The position numbers and the translations under genes were made by a program. The notes beneath the pieces are model-generated. The model saw only the letters and a program-made list of their open reading frames with translations. It did no database searches and was not told the origin of the DNA. From an uncultured Eubacteriales bacterium (lineage in GTDB: Bacteria; Bacillota; Clostridia; Oscillospirales; Oscillospiraceae), in the NCBI GenBank assembly GCA_900545925.1, contig URAZ01000018.1, positions 9,002-73,001 on the forward strand: a DNA stretch of 64,000 nucleotides. Reading direction: 5' to 3'. This document shows, piece by piece, positions 31,582 to 39,277 of this stretch; position 1 is the first letter of the stretch; every line of letters starts with the position of its first letter.

Positions 31582-33291
31582 ATGAAAAAACTTCTTGCTT
31601 TGCTGCTCTGCCTGAGTCTCGTATTTGCTCTGGCAGCCTGCAGCACCCCTGAATCCCAGACGCAGCAGCCAGCGGAACAGCCAGCACAGACTGAGGATCA
31701 GCCGACGGAACCGACACAGGCGGAGCAGCCGTCGGAACCGGAAGCGCTCACATTTCCGATCGAGCAGTTCACGGTCGGCACGACGGCTGCCATTGAGACA
31801 GCGACGTTTGGCGAGTATCACTTCGATATGCTTGCCAGCGGTGTGAGCGAGCTTCCGCTCGTCTGGCAGGACGCGGAGGGCAGTTACCATCCGCTGCTGG
31901 CTTCCTACGAGACCGCGGATTCCGTCACATGGGTCTACACCATCGAGCCGGGCATGACGTGGTCGGATGGCGAACCGGTCACGGCAGAGGATATTCTGTT
32001 CACACTGAACTATGACGACGCAAACGGCAGCGCCAATTTTGTCTCTCAAACGGATGAAGACGGCAAGGTCACGGAGGCAAAATATGCGTCCTATGAGCTT
32101 TCAAGCGATGCAATGTCCATTTCCCTGACGCTCTCGTCTGCCAACGTGCGTGAGCTTTCCAACATGACGTCCTTCCGCGTCATGCCGAAGCACATCTACG
32201 AGGGCAAGGATTCCGTCACAGAAGCTGAAGCCCGCGTCACCTGCGGACCGTATATGCTCGACAGCTTCAACAAGGAGGCTGGGACGCTCACCTTCATTCC
32301 GAATCCATATTATCCGCAGACACCGAACGTCGGCAAGCTCACCTACCGGCTGTTTGGCAACGAAGATACCATGTATCTGGCGCTCCAGAACGGCGATCTG
32401 GACATGACGTGGGCATACTCCACGGGTGTTTCCGGTTCGTATCAGGATGTGCTGGCTGCGACCGACACGCTGACGCTCGAAGCCGTCACGGCGGCGAATG
32501 CACCGGCGGTGCTGGCGTTCAACAACGCGAACGGTCTCTTTGCAGATGAGAATCTTCGGCTGGCAGTCTCCTATGCGCTGGACTATGACAGCTTCCGTAC
32601 CGTATTCGGCAGCGCCTATGCCTCGAACCCCAACCGCGGCTTCGTGCCGCCCGTGACCGTGGGTTATAAGGAGACCGAAGCGCTCGGTCAGGATCTGGAC
32701 AAAGCCGCGCAATATATGGCAGATGCCGGTTACGCCGAAAAGAACGCGGACGGCTTCTATGTGAACGCGGACGGCGAGTCCTGCGCCTTTACCCTCACCT
32801 GCAACGCAGGCAAGGAAGCCCATGTCGGCTATGCAGAGCTTGTCAAGACGCAGCTGGAGCAGTTCGGCATTCAGGTGGATCTCGAAACGCTGGACGGCGA
32901 CAGCTACAACGCCAAGACCAGCAACAAATTCTCTGAGAATAATATCACCATGGAAGCCGCAATCTACGGCTACACGGCTGCCGGTATGGGCATGAAGAAC
33001 GGTCTTGCTTCCATTTACGTCGATGGCACACATCCCGTGCAGGGTGGCTGTCAGGTGTTTGACGAAGAATTCCAGGCGATTCTTTCCGCGATGGGTGAAG
33101 CGAAAACCGTAGAGGAATACACTGCTGCGGCGGGCAGCCTGCAGGACTGGTATGCTGCACATACACCGCTCATTGCCCTCTACTGGGACAGCCAGATCCT
33201 TGTCCACAGCGCGGCATATGAGAACTTCACCGTAGACGCTGTGTTCGGACTCAACAACGCGAACACCTGGTTCTCGATCACGGCAAAATAA
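31582..33291 (+). CDS. ABC transporter substrate-binding lipoprotein, family 5 (Opp/Nik type)
   Basis: 569 residues: lipobox LAAC (Cys20), a Gln/Pro/Glu-rich linker (about 21-55), then an extracellular solute-binding family 5 domain (TFRVMP, GPYMLDSF, NPNYPQTPNV-like segment, ALDYDSF). Such proteins bind peptides, nickel or nickel chelates; which cannot be read from sequence, though the neighbouring metal sensor favours a metal chelate. Preceded by AAGGAG. It is separated from its permease genes by a terminator, a MITE-like repeat and operator h. Confidence 0.88.
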   Translation: MKKLLALLLCLSLVFALAACSTPESQTQQPAEQPAQTEDQPTEPTQAEQPSEPEALTFPIEQFTVGTTAAIETATFGEYHFDMLASGVSELPLVWQDAEGSYHPLLASYETADSVTWVYTIEPGMTWSDGEPVTAEDILFTLNYDDANGSANFVSQTDEDGKVTEAKYASYELSSDAMSISLTLSSANVRELSNMTSFRVMPKHIYEGKDSVTEAEARVTCGPYMLDSFNKEAGTLTFIPNPYYPQTPNVGKLTYRLFGNEDTMYLALQNGDLDMTWAYSTGVSGSYQDVLAATDTLTLEAVTAANAPAVLAFNNANGLFADENLRLAVSYALDYDSFRTVFGSAYASNPNRGFVPPVTVGYKETEALGQDLDKAAQYMADAGYAEKNADGFYVNADGESCAFTLTCNAGKEAHVGYAELVKTQLEQFGIQVDLETLDGDSYNAKTSNKFSENNITMEAAIYGYTAAGMGMKNGLASIYVDGTHPVQGGCQVFDEEFQAILSAMGEAKTVEEYTAAAGSLQDWYAAHTPLIALYWDSQILVHSAAYENFTVDAVFGLNNANTWFSITAK

Positions 33292-33311
33292 TCAAGGTTT
33301 CTTTCAAATGC

Positions 33312-33341
33312 GGGGATTTCTTCGGAAATCTCCGCGTTTTT
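33312..33341 (+). terminator. Terminator after the binding protein
   Basis: GCGGGGATTTC-TTCG-GAAATCTCCGC with one mismatch, then GTTTTT. Confidence 0.8.
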
Positions 33342-33344
33342 CTA

Positions 33345-33508
33345 AGGCGTCACCGCATAATTTGGCAAGATGACTCGGCGTGGGATTTTTCGTCAAGTCA
33401 AGGTTTGGAAAACGAAGGAATACTTTGTGTATTTCTCGTTTTTCAAACCGCAGAATTGGCGGAAAAGCCCCGGCGAGGCACGCAGACACAATTGTGCGGT
33501 GATGCCCT
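33345..33508. mobile_element. MITE-like element
   Basis: Terminal inverted repeats GGCGTCACCGCATAATT (about 33347-33363) and AATTGTGCGGTGATGCC (about 33490-33506) pair with two mismatches over 17 bases. The outer flanks are CTAA and CTAA. Inside is a second long imperfect hairpin (GGTTTGGAAAACGA with TCGTTTTTCAAACC). No transposase fits in 160 bases. It lies between the binding-protein gene and promoter h. Confidence 0.65.
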
Positions 33509-33518
33509 AAAAAATTAT

Positions 33519-33560
33519 CCCCCGGGGAGGGTTACGCACGCCGTCCGGATACGATACAAT
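33519..33560 (+). promoter_or_regulatory. Site h: C/G-tract operator plus promoter of the ABC importer
   Basis: CCCCCGGGGAGGG (33519-33531), then -35 TTACGC (33532-33537), 17 bases and -10 TACAAT (33555-33560), then AAGGGAGGG and ATG 33590. Confidence 0.75.
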
Positions 33561-33589
33561 AATTGAAATTGCGAAGGGAGGGAACGCCG

Positions 33590-34516
33590 ATGGCTGCAAC
33601 TGAAATCATTCCGGCGTTTTCCTATGCCTGCGGGACGATCTCCGCGAAGCTTTCGCGCGGCGAACGCGTGCTTTTGCAGGATGTTTCTTTTTCTCTTTCT
33701 TCCAGAGAGCGGCTGGCAGTTATCGGCGAAACCGGCTCGGGGAAAACAATGCTGGCGCTGTCCATTTTGGGGCTTCTCCCGGCGAACGTGCGGATGCAAA
33801 GCGGCTGTATCGAGATGGACGGCGCGGCGCTTCCCAGTGGCAAACAGCTGCAAACGCTGCGCGGCGACAAAATGGTCTATATTCCGCAAAACGGTGCGGA
33901 GTTTTTGCTCCCCGCGTGCACGGTGCGAAAGCAGCTCTATGACAGCCTGAAAAAGCTCGGTCTGCCGCGCAAAGATTTCCCGGCATCGGCGGCAGAAAAG
34001 CTGCGTCTTGCAGGCTTTGATGCGCCGGAGACGGTTCTGGACAAGTATCCTTTTCAGCTTTCCGGCGGTATGGCGCAGCGCGTGACGACTGCACTGGCGG
34101 CCTGCTCCCGGGCGCGGCTTCTGATCGCGGACGAGCCGACCAACGGACTGGATGAAAATGGTCGAGTGCAGTTTTTTTCGCTTCTGGATTCCATTTTCCC
34201 GAATGCGGCAAAGCTCATCATTACGCACGACATTTCCGTCGCCGCACGCTGCGACCGGGTTCTGGTTCTGTGCGGCGGACGGATGCTGGAAACGGGAACG
34301 GTGGATGCTGTTTTAGGTGCTCCGCACCATCCGTACACGAAGGCTTTGCTTGCCGCACAGGTCGCAAACGGGATGCAGCCGTCGCCGGTCTTGCGCGAGG
34401 GCGTATCCGGCTGTCCGTTTTACGCCCGCTGCCCGGAGGCGGAGGAAGCCTGTCTGAACGGCGCGATGTCAAAACACACGGATGGGAAGACAGAATGGTG
34501 GTGCTGCCATGCTTGA
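33590..34516 (+). CDS. ABC importer ATPase, OppD/NikD-like
   Basis: This 308-residue ATPase has Walker A GETGSGKT (about 45-52), Q-loop, signature LSGGMAQR, Walker B LLIADEPT, and the C-terminal Cys-containing extension of oligopeptide/nickel ATPases (GCPFYARCPEAEEAC). It powers import with the next ATPase and two permeases. The frame opens at 33563, but ATG 33590 has AAGGGAGGG. It overlaps the next gene by 8 bases. Confidence 0.92.
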   Translation: MAATEIIPAFSYACGTISAKLSRGERVLLQDVSFSLSSRERLAVIGETGSGKTMLALSILGLLPANVRMQSGCIEMDGAALPSGKQLQTLRGDKMVYIPQNGAEFLLPACTVRKQLYDSLKKLGLPRKDFPASAAEKLRLAGFDAPETVLDKYPFQLSGGMAQRVTTALAACSRARLLIADEPTNGLDENGRVQFFSLLDSIFPNAAKLIITHDISVAARCDRVLVLCGGRMLETGTVDAVLGAPHHPYTKALLAAQVANGMQPSPVLREGVSGCPFYARCPEAEEACLNGAMSKHTDGKTEWWCCHA

Positions 34517-35189
34517 GATCAAAAACTGCTGCAAATCGTTCGGAAGCCAGACGGTTTTGCAGAATGTTTCCTTGAACATTCCAGCCGGAAGCATCATCGG
34601 GGTGCCCGGCGCAAGCGGCATCGGAAAATCGACGCTTGCAAAAATTCTCTGCGGCGTGACAGCGCCCGACGCGGGAGCGGTTTTCCTTGACGGGAAACTG
34701 CTTGTGTCCCCAAAAGAAGCATATGACAGAAAGCGCGGTCTTGCCATCCAGATGGTTTATCAGCAGCCGTATGCCACGCTCGACCCTTTGCAGAAAATCG
34801 GCGCGGGACTGCGGGAGCTGATTTCCTATCATCGTCTGACGAAAAACAGGCAGGAGACGGAGAAGCTGATCGCCGACATTCTGGCGCAGATGCAGCTGCC
34901 GTCTAAAATTCTTGCCCATCTGCCGCGACAGATCTCCGGCGGCGAAGCGCAGCGTGTGGCGTTGGCGCGCTGCCTGCTTTTAAGCCCGAAGCTTCTGATT
35001 TTAGATGAGGCAACGTCGATGCTGGATGTGTCCACGCAGGCAAATCTTCTGGCGCTTGTAAAGGCGCAGATGGTATCCGGCGGCGGGTCGGTGCTGTTCA
35101 TCAGTCACGACCGGGCGCTGACGGATTTTTACTGTGATACGGTCTATGCGTTTGACGAAGACCACCGGCTGAAAGAGGTGCGGGCGTGA
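34509..35189 (+). CDS. ABC importer ATPase, OppF/NikE-like
   Basis: This 226-residue ATPase has Walker A GASGIGKST (about 35-43), signature ISGGEAQR, Walker B LLILDEATSMLD and a switch His (FISHD). It lacks the C-terminal extension found in full OppF, as NikE proteins often do. It overlaps the upstream stop by 8 bases and the permease start by 4. Confidence 0.92.
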   Translation: MLEIKNCCKSFGSQTVLQNVSLNIPAGSIIGVPGASGIGKSTLAKILCGVTAPDAGAVFLDGKLLVSPKEAYDRKRGLAIQMVYQQPYATLDPLQKIGAGLRELISYHRLTKNRQETEKLIADILAQMQLPSKILAHLPRQISGGEAQRVALARCLLLSPKLLILDEATSMLDVSTQANLLALVKAQMVSGGGSVLFISHDRALTDFYCDTVYAFDEDHRLKEVRA

Positions 35190-36163
35190 AGGAATACAGA
35201 AAAAATATGCGGCTCGCGCTCGTGTGCTTTCTGCTGGTCGTGGTTCTGATTTTTTTCTTGCCGCGGCTGCTGCCGGGCAACCCTGTGGCGTACTTGACAG
35301 GCTTTTCCGAGCAGGACATGACGCCCGCGCAGGTGGCATTCTATGAGGAGGCGCTGCATCTGAACAAGCCGCTTGCTGTGCAGTTCGGCTTTTATCTGCG
35401 TTCGCTGCTGGACGGGACGCTGGGGTATTCATATAAAAAGAACGCCGCTGTCGCGGCGCTCATCGGCGAAAAAATCGGCTATACGCTGCAAATCACTGTC
35501 CCGGCAGTGCTGCTCTCGGCTGGCATCGGGCTTCTGTGGGGGCTTCGGTGCGGATACAAAAAAGGCGGTCTCGCCGACCGGCTGTCCACGGCGACCCTGA
35601 TTGTCCTCAACGCCGTACCCACGTTTTTGATTGGACTGGGACTGATGATCGTGTTCTGCTTTCAAAACCGGTGGCTACCCTATACCGGGCTCAATTCTCC
35701 GGAGGCTGTGCGTGGAACGGCGGGGTATGTATGGGACAGAGCGCTGCATCTGCTGCTGCCGGTCGTGACGTTGACACTGGCGGCGCTTCCCAGCCGGTAT
35801 CTGCTGGTGCGCAACATGGCGGCAAGCGCGTCGGACGGAAAGGACATTTTGTACGCAAAGCAGCGGGGACTTCCGGACAGAGTCATCCGCCGGGAGTATC
35901 TCCTGCGCTCGATTGCGCAGCCGTTTCTCACGATGCTCGGCATGAGCGTGTCGCTCTGCGTGGGCGGCTCGGTCGTGATTGAGAAAATTTTCTCCATCGG
36001 CGGGATGGGTTCACTTCTGACGGAGGCGGTCTATACGCTCGATTATCCGCTCATGCAGGGCATTTTGTTTGTGACGACGTGCATCATGGTGCTGTCGATT
36101 CTGCTTACCGATTTTTTGTGTCTGCTCCTTGACCCCAAGCGGAGATTGGAGGGCAAAGGATGA
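35186..36163 (+). CDS. ABC importer permease, OppB/DppB/NikB-like
   Basis: This 325-residue permease has about six helices: the N-terminal anchor helix (9-27), a large external loop with LPGNPVAYL, then the BPD_transp_1 core (about 95-310) with the ATPase-contact EAA-like loop (RREYLLRSIAQPF). Overlapping both neighbours by 4 bases, it is part of a tight five-gene unit. Confidence 0.92.
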   Translation: MKEYRKNMRLALVCFLLVVVLIFFLPRLLPGNPVAYLTGFSEQDMTPAQVAFYEEALHLNKPLAVQFGFYLRSLLDGTLGYSYKKNAAVAALIGEKIGYTLQITVPAVLLSAGIGLLWGLRCGYKKGGLADRLSTATLIVLNAVPTFLIGLGLMIVFCFQNRWLPYTGLNSPEAVRGTAGYVWDRALHLLLPVVTLTLAALPSRYLLVRNMAASASDGKDILYAKQRGLPDRVIRREYLLRSIAQPFLTMLGMSVSLCVGGSVVIEKIFSIGGMGSLLTEAVYTLDYPLMQGILFVTTCIMVLSILLTDFLCLLLDPKRRLEGKG

Positions 36164-36972
36164 GAAAGAAAGGACTTTTGCCGCTCATTCTGGGATTCCT
36201 GCTGCTGACCGTTTTTGCGCTCTCCGCGTTTGCACCCGGACTTTTTACGGGCTACGGACAAAAAGAGCTGTTCACGAAGTGGCTCCCCATAAGCCGGGAG
36301 CATCTGCTCGGCACAAACGCGATGGGCTATGATATTTTGACCGAGCTTGTTTATGGCACACGGCAGACGCTGCTGGTCGGCGTCTTGAGCAGTATTCTGA
36401 CGCTGATTCTGGGGGCGGGTATCGGGATTTTGGGGAGCTTCCGCGGCTGGATCGGACAGCTTTTCAATGGCCTGATTCAGATTTTTGTTCTGCTTCCAAA
36501 GCTCATTACGCTCATCGTTCTGGCGACGTTTTTTGGCAGCTCTGCCGCGCACCTGATCATTCTGATCGCGGCGTTCAGCTGGGTCGGTACGGCGCGCGCC
36601 GTGCGCGCAAAGGTTTTGCAGCTGCACACACAGCCGTTTATCGAAAGCTGCCGGATTCTCGGCTACAGCCGCGCCCATATTGCCGTGCGGCACATCCTGC
36701 CGAACCTGTCGGATGTGCTGCTCTCGCGCTTTCTGCTCGGGGTGAACAGCTGCATTATGATGGAGTCAACGCTCTCGTTTCTGGGCCTTGGCGATCTCTA
36801 TCGCCCGACTTGGGGGACGATGGTCAATTTTGCGTATAAGCGCGGCGCGTTTTTACGGGGTGCGTACCAATATCTGCTGGCACCCGGCGTGTGCGTCATG
36901 CTGCTGTGTCTGGCATTTTACCTGATCAGTCTCTGGCTGACCGCCAGAAAAGAAACCATTTCGGAGGGGTAA
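36160..36972 (+). CDS. ABC importer permease, OppC/DppC/NikC-like
   Basis: This 270-residue permease with an N-terminal helix, the conserved external motif EHLLGTNAMGYDILTELVYG (seen as REHLLGTNAMGYD) and a BPD_transp_1 core with the contact loop GYSRAHIAVRHILPN. It is the second channel subunit of the importer; it is followed one base later by a TPR protein. Confidence 0.92.
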   Translation: MRKKGLLPLILGFLLLTVFALSAFAPGLFTGYGQKELFTKWLPISREHLLGTNAMGYDILTELVYGTRQTLLVGVLSSILTLILGAGIGILGSFRGWIGQLFNGLIQIFVLLPKLITLIVLATFFGSSAAHLIILIAAFSWVGTARAVRAKVLQLHTQPFIESCRILGYSRAHIAVRHILPNLSDVLLSRFLLGVNSCIMMESTLSFLGLGDLYRPTWGTMVNFAYKRGAFLRGAYQYLLAPGVCVMLLCLAFYLISLWLTARKETISEG

Positions 36973-36973
36973 C

Positions 36974-37783
36974 ATGGGAAAATACTTTGCAGACGTTCAT
37001 GCGTCGCACGAAAGTCAGCTTCAGAATCTGCCGCATGGGCTTGCCGACACGGACGAAATTCTCGCCTGCCGCGCAAAACCGCAGACGTATGAAAATATTC
37101 TGGAGCTGGCAGACGCTCTGTGCTGGCAGCTGCGTTTCCGGGAGGCGATCGACGCTTTGACGCAGGCCATTGCGCTCGAACCGGCGCGCATGGAAGCTTA
37201 CCGCAAGCGCGGTCCCAAGTATCTCGATACGCTGCAATTTGAACGGGCGCTCGCGGATTATACGCACTGCGAACAGGCGGACGGCATGAGCATCGAGTCG
37301 CGCTACCGCATCGGCATGGCGCAGTATATGCTGCAAAACTATGATGCGGCGACCGCCGCTTTTGCCGGTTCTCTTGCCATCGCGCCACAGGACGACGATA
37401 TGTATATTGCGGATGTCTACTGGCTGGTACTTTCGCAGCTTCGTGCTGAAAAAGCGGATGAGGCACAAAAAACGTTGAAGCAGCATTATCGACCCGATAT
37501 GTACGTCGGCCACCACACGGCGTATGAAAAAGCCATGCGCGTGGCGGCAGGGTTTGCGCCGATGGAGGATATGCTGGCGGAGTTGGACGCGGAACCGGAC
37601 GATTTACAGTTTGCCATGACGGCTTACGGCCTTTGCGTACTGCTGGAAACGCATGGCGAGACGGAAAAGGCCGATGCCTTGCGTGAAAAACTACTTAAGC
37701 GCGACGGCTTCTGGTTCTGCTTCAGCTATCTCGCGGCATATAGCGACTATAAATACACAGTTAAACCGGCAACAGTCAAGTGA
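36974..37783 (+). CDS. TPR protein in the importer operon
   Basis: This 269-residue soluble protein has two or three tetratricopeptide-like repeats (about 38-150; FREAIDALTQAIALEP, FERALADYTH, YDAATAAFAGSLAIAP) and a helical C-terminal half ending YSDYKYTVK. An N-terminal DVHASHESQL segment is not part of a repeat. GGAGGGG precedes the start, one base after the permease stop. It may be an assembly or regulatory scaffold; no known role. Confidence 0.75.
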   Translation: MGKYFADVHASHESQLQNLPHGLADTDEILACRAKPQTYENILELADALCWQLRFREAIDALTQAIALEPARMEAYRKRGPKYLDTLQFERALADYTHCEQADGMSIESRYRIGMAQYMLQNYDAATAAFAGSLAIAPQDDDMYIADVYWLVLSQLRAEKADEAQKTLKQHYRPDMYVGHHTAYEKAMRVAAGFAPMEDMLAELDAEPDDLQFAMTAYGLCVLLETHGETEKADALREKLLKRDGFWFCFSYLAAYSDYKYTVKPATVK

Positions 37784-37798
37784 CTGCTGCCGGTTGTT
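37765..37798 (+). terminator. Terminator of the importer operon
   Basis: ACCGGCAACAGTC (from 37765) pairs with GACTGCTGCCGGT with one mismatch, then TGTTGCTC. The stop codon of the TPR gene lies inside it. Confidence 0.65.
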
Positions 37799-37868
37799 GC
37801 TCTAAGCGATTTTTTGTTGTCCTTGTGCGTGTTCGCCTTTTCCGGCGGGCAGTTTTTATGTTTATAAA

Positions 37869-38375
37869 TTATCGCACCAACTCTGCTTCCTCGTTTTTTC
37901 CGAGGCGGCGGAGCATTGTCTTTTTTACGGCGCGGAAAATGTTCTGGTAGCCTGTGCAGCGGCACAGGTGGCCGGAAAGAAGCTTGCGCAGTTCGTCGTC
38001 CGTGTATTCCTTTCCGGAGTTGACGATCTCGGTCGCCGTCAGAATGAAACCGGGGATGCAGAAGCCGCACTGGATAGACGTTTCCTCCATGAAAGCCTTC
38101 TGCACGTCGGAGACGGTGCCGTCAGGGTTCATCAGGCCCTCGAGCGTGATAATGTGCTTGCCCTCGGCCCAGACAGCCAGATACAGACAGGTGTTGATCG
38201 CCTCGCCGTCGATAAGCGCGGTGCATGCGCCGCATTCGCCGACCTCACAGCCCTTTTTCACAGACGTAAGCCGGAAATCATTGCGGAGCATATCCGTCAG
38301 ACTTGCACGGACATCGACGATCTTTTCCACGTCTTTGCCGTTGATGTTGCATTTGACAAGAGCGTACTGTGCCAT
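37869..38375 (-). CDS. xdhC: Molybdenum hydroxylase [2Fe-2S] subunit
   Basis: This 168-residue electron-transfer subunit of a xanthine dehydrogenase-family enzyme. A plant-type ferredoxin cluster site (C43, C48, C51, C63) and a second four-helix cluster site (C103, C106, C138, C140) are complete. Its start overlaps the FAD subunit stop by one base (TGATG). It passes electrons from the Mo subunit to FAD. Last of the three-gene operon. Confidence 0.92.
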   Translation of the reverse strand: MAQYALVKCNINGKDVEKIVDVRASLTDMLRNDFRLTSVKKGCEVGECGACTALIDGEAINTCLYLAVWAEGKHIITLEGLMNPDGTVSDVQKAFMEETSIQCGFCIPGFILTATEIVNSGKEYTDDELRKLLSGHLCRCTGYQNIFRAVKKTMLRRLGKNEEAELVR

Positions 38376-39262
38376 CAGATTTCACCTCCGCAGCGTTTGA
38401 CAGACTCGATAAGTGCGCGCTTGGCCATTTCCACGGCGATGTGCTTGCGGAACGCCTTGCTGGCACGCCAGGAATCACGGGGATTGATGTCCTCCAGAAC
38501 GGCCTTGGAGAACGCCTCAACATTTTCCATTGTGACGGGCTGGCCGTTTACAACGGCCTCGGCGCTCGGTGCGCGCATGGGCACAGGACCCGCGACGCCG
38601 TAGGCGATGCGCACACGGTCGAACGTTTTCTTGTCCGCGGACAGCCGCACATTGACGGAGCAGCCGGTCGTGGCAATTTCCATAGCGTTGCGCATGCCGT
38701 ATTTGATATAGAAGCCCTTCGTATTTTCCCACGAGGCCTTCGGAATCAGAATTGCAGTCTGAATTTCACCCTCGGCGACGTTGATATCGACCGTACCGGC
38801 CTTGATATAGAAGTCCTTGATCGGCAGATACCGCTTGCCGTTCACGCCGGTCAGTTCGACAATCGCCTCCCATGCGTGGAGCGTAGAAGCGGAATCGGCA
38901 GAGGTCACGCCGTTGCAGGTGTTGCCGCCGATGGTGCCGGCGTTGCGGATCTGCGGGCCGCCGACCATATCGACGGCTTCGCCCAGCACGTTGATCTTTT
39001 CAATGATGATAGGATTATGCGTAATGTGGGAAAAGGTTGTAAGCGAGCCGATGCGGATGTTTTCGTTTTCGTCCATACACACGCCGCGCATGGAGTCGAT
39101 CTTCTGGATGGAGATGAGTTCCTTGCCCGCACGGCGGCCTTCGCGCATCTGGACGAGCACGTCCGTGCCGCCCGCGATGATCTGCGCTTCGGGATGCTCC
39201 AGACGAAGCTTGACTGCTTCTTCTACGCTGTACGCTTCATAGAGCGCTTTCATATCATACAT
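38375..39262 (-). CDS. xdhB: Molybdenum hydroxylase FAD subunit
   Basis: This 295-residue subunit has an FAD-binding domain of the xanthine dehydrogenase family: IIAGGTDVLVQMREG (shown as AGGTDVLV), PQIRNAGTIGGN, and a CO-dehydrogenase flavoprotein C-terminal domain. It carries electrons to NAD+ or another acceptor. The 15-base gap after the large subunit indicates the same transcript. Confidence 0.92.
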   Translation of the reverse strand: MYDMKALYEAYSVEEAVKLRLEHPEAQIIAGGTDVLVQMREGRRAGKELISIQKIDSMRGVCMDENENIRIGSLTTFSHITHNPIIIEKINVLGEAVDMVGGPQIRNAGTIGGNTCNGVTSADSASTLHAWEAIVELTGVNGKRYLPIKDFYIKAGTVDINVAEGEIQTAILIPKASWENTKGFYIKYGMRNAMEIATTGCSVNVRLSADKKTFDRVRIAYGVAGPVPMRAPSAEAVVNGQPVTMENVEAFSKAVLEDINPRDSWRASKAFRKHIAVEMAKRALIESVKRCGGEI

Positions 39263-39277
39263 AGTCTGTTCCCTCCC

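Noticed and set aside
33304..33489. 61-residue minus-strand ORF between binding protein and ATPase genes
   Set aside because: It lies within the inverted-repeat element and reads through its hairpin arms; explained as a MITE-internal frame.
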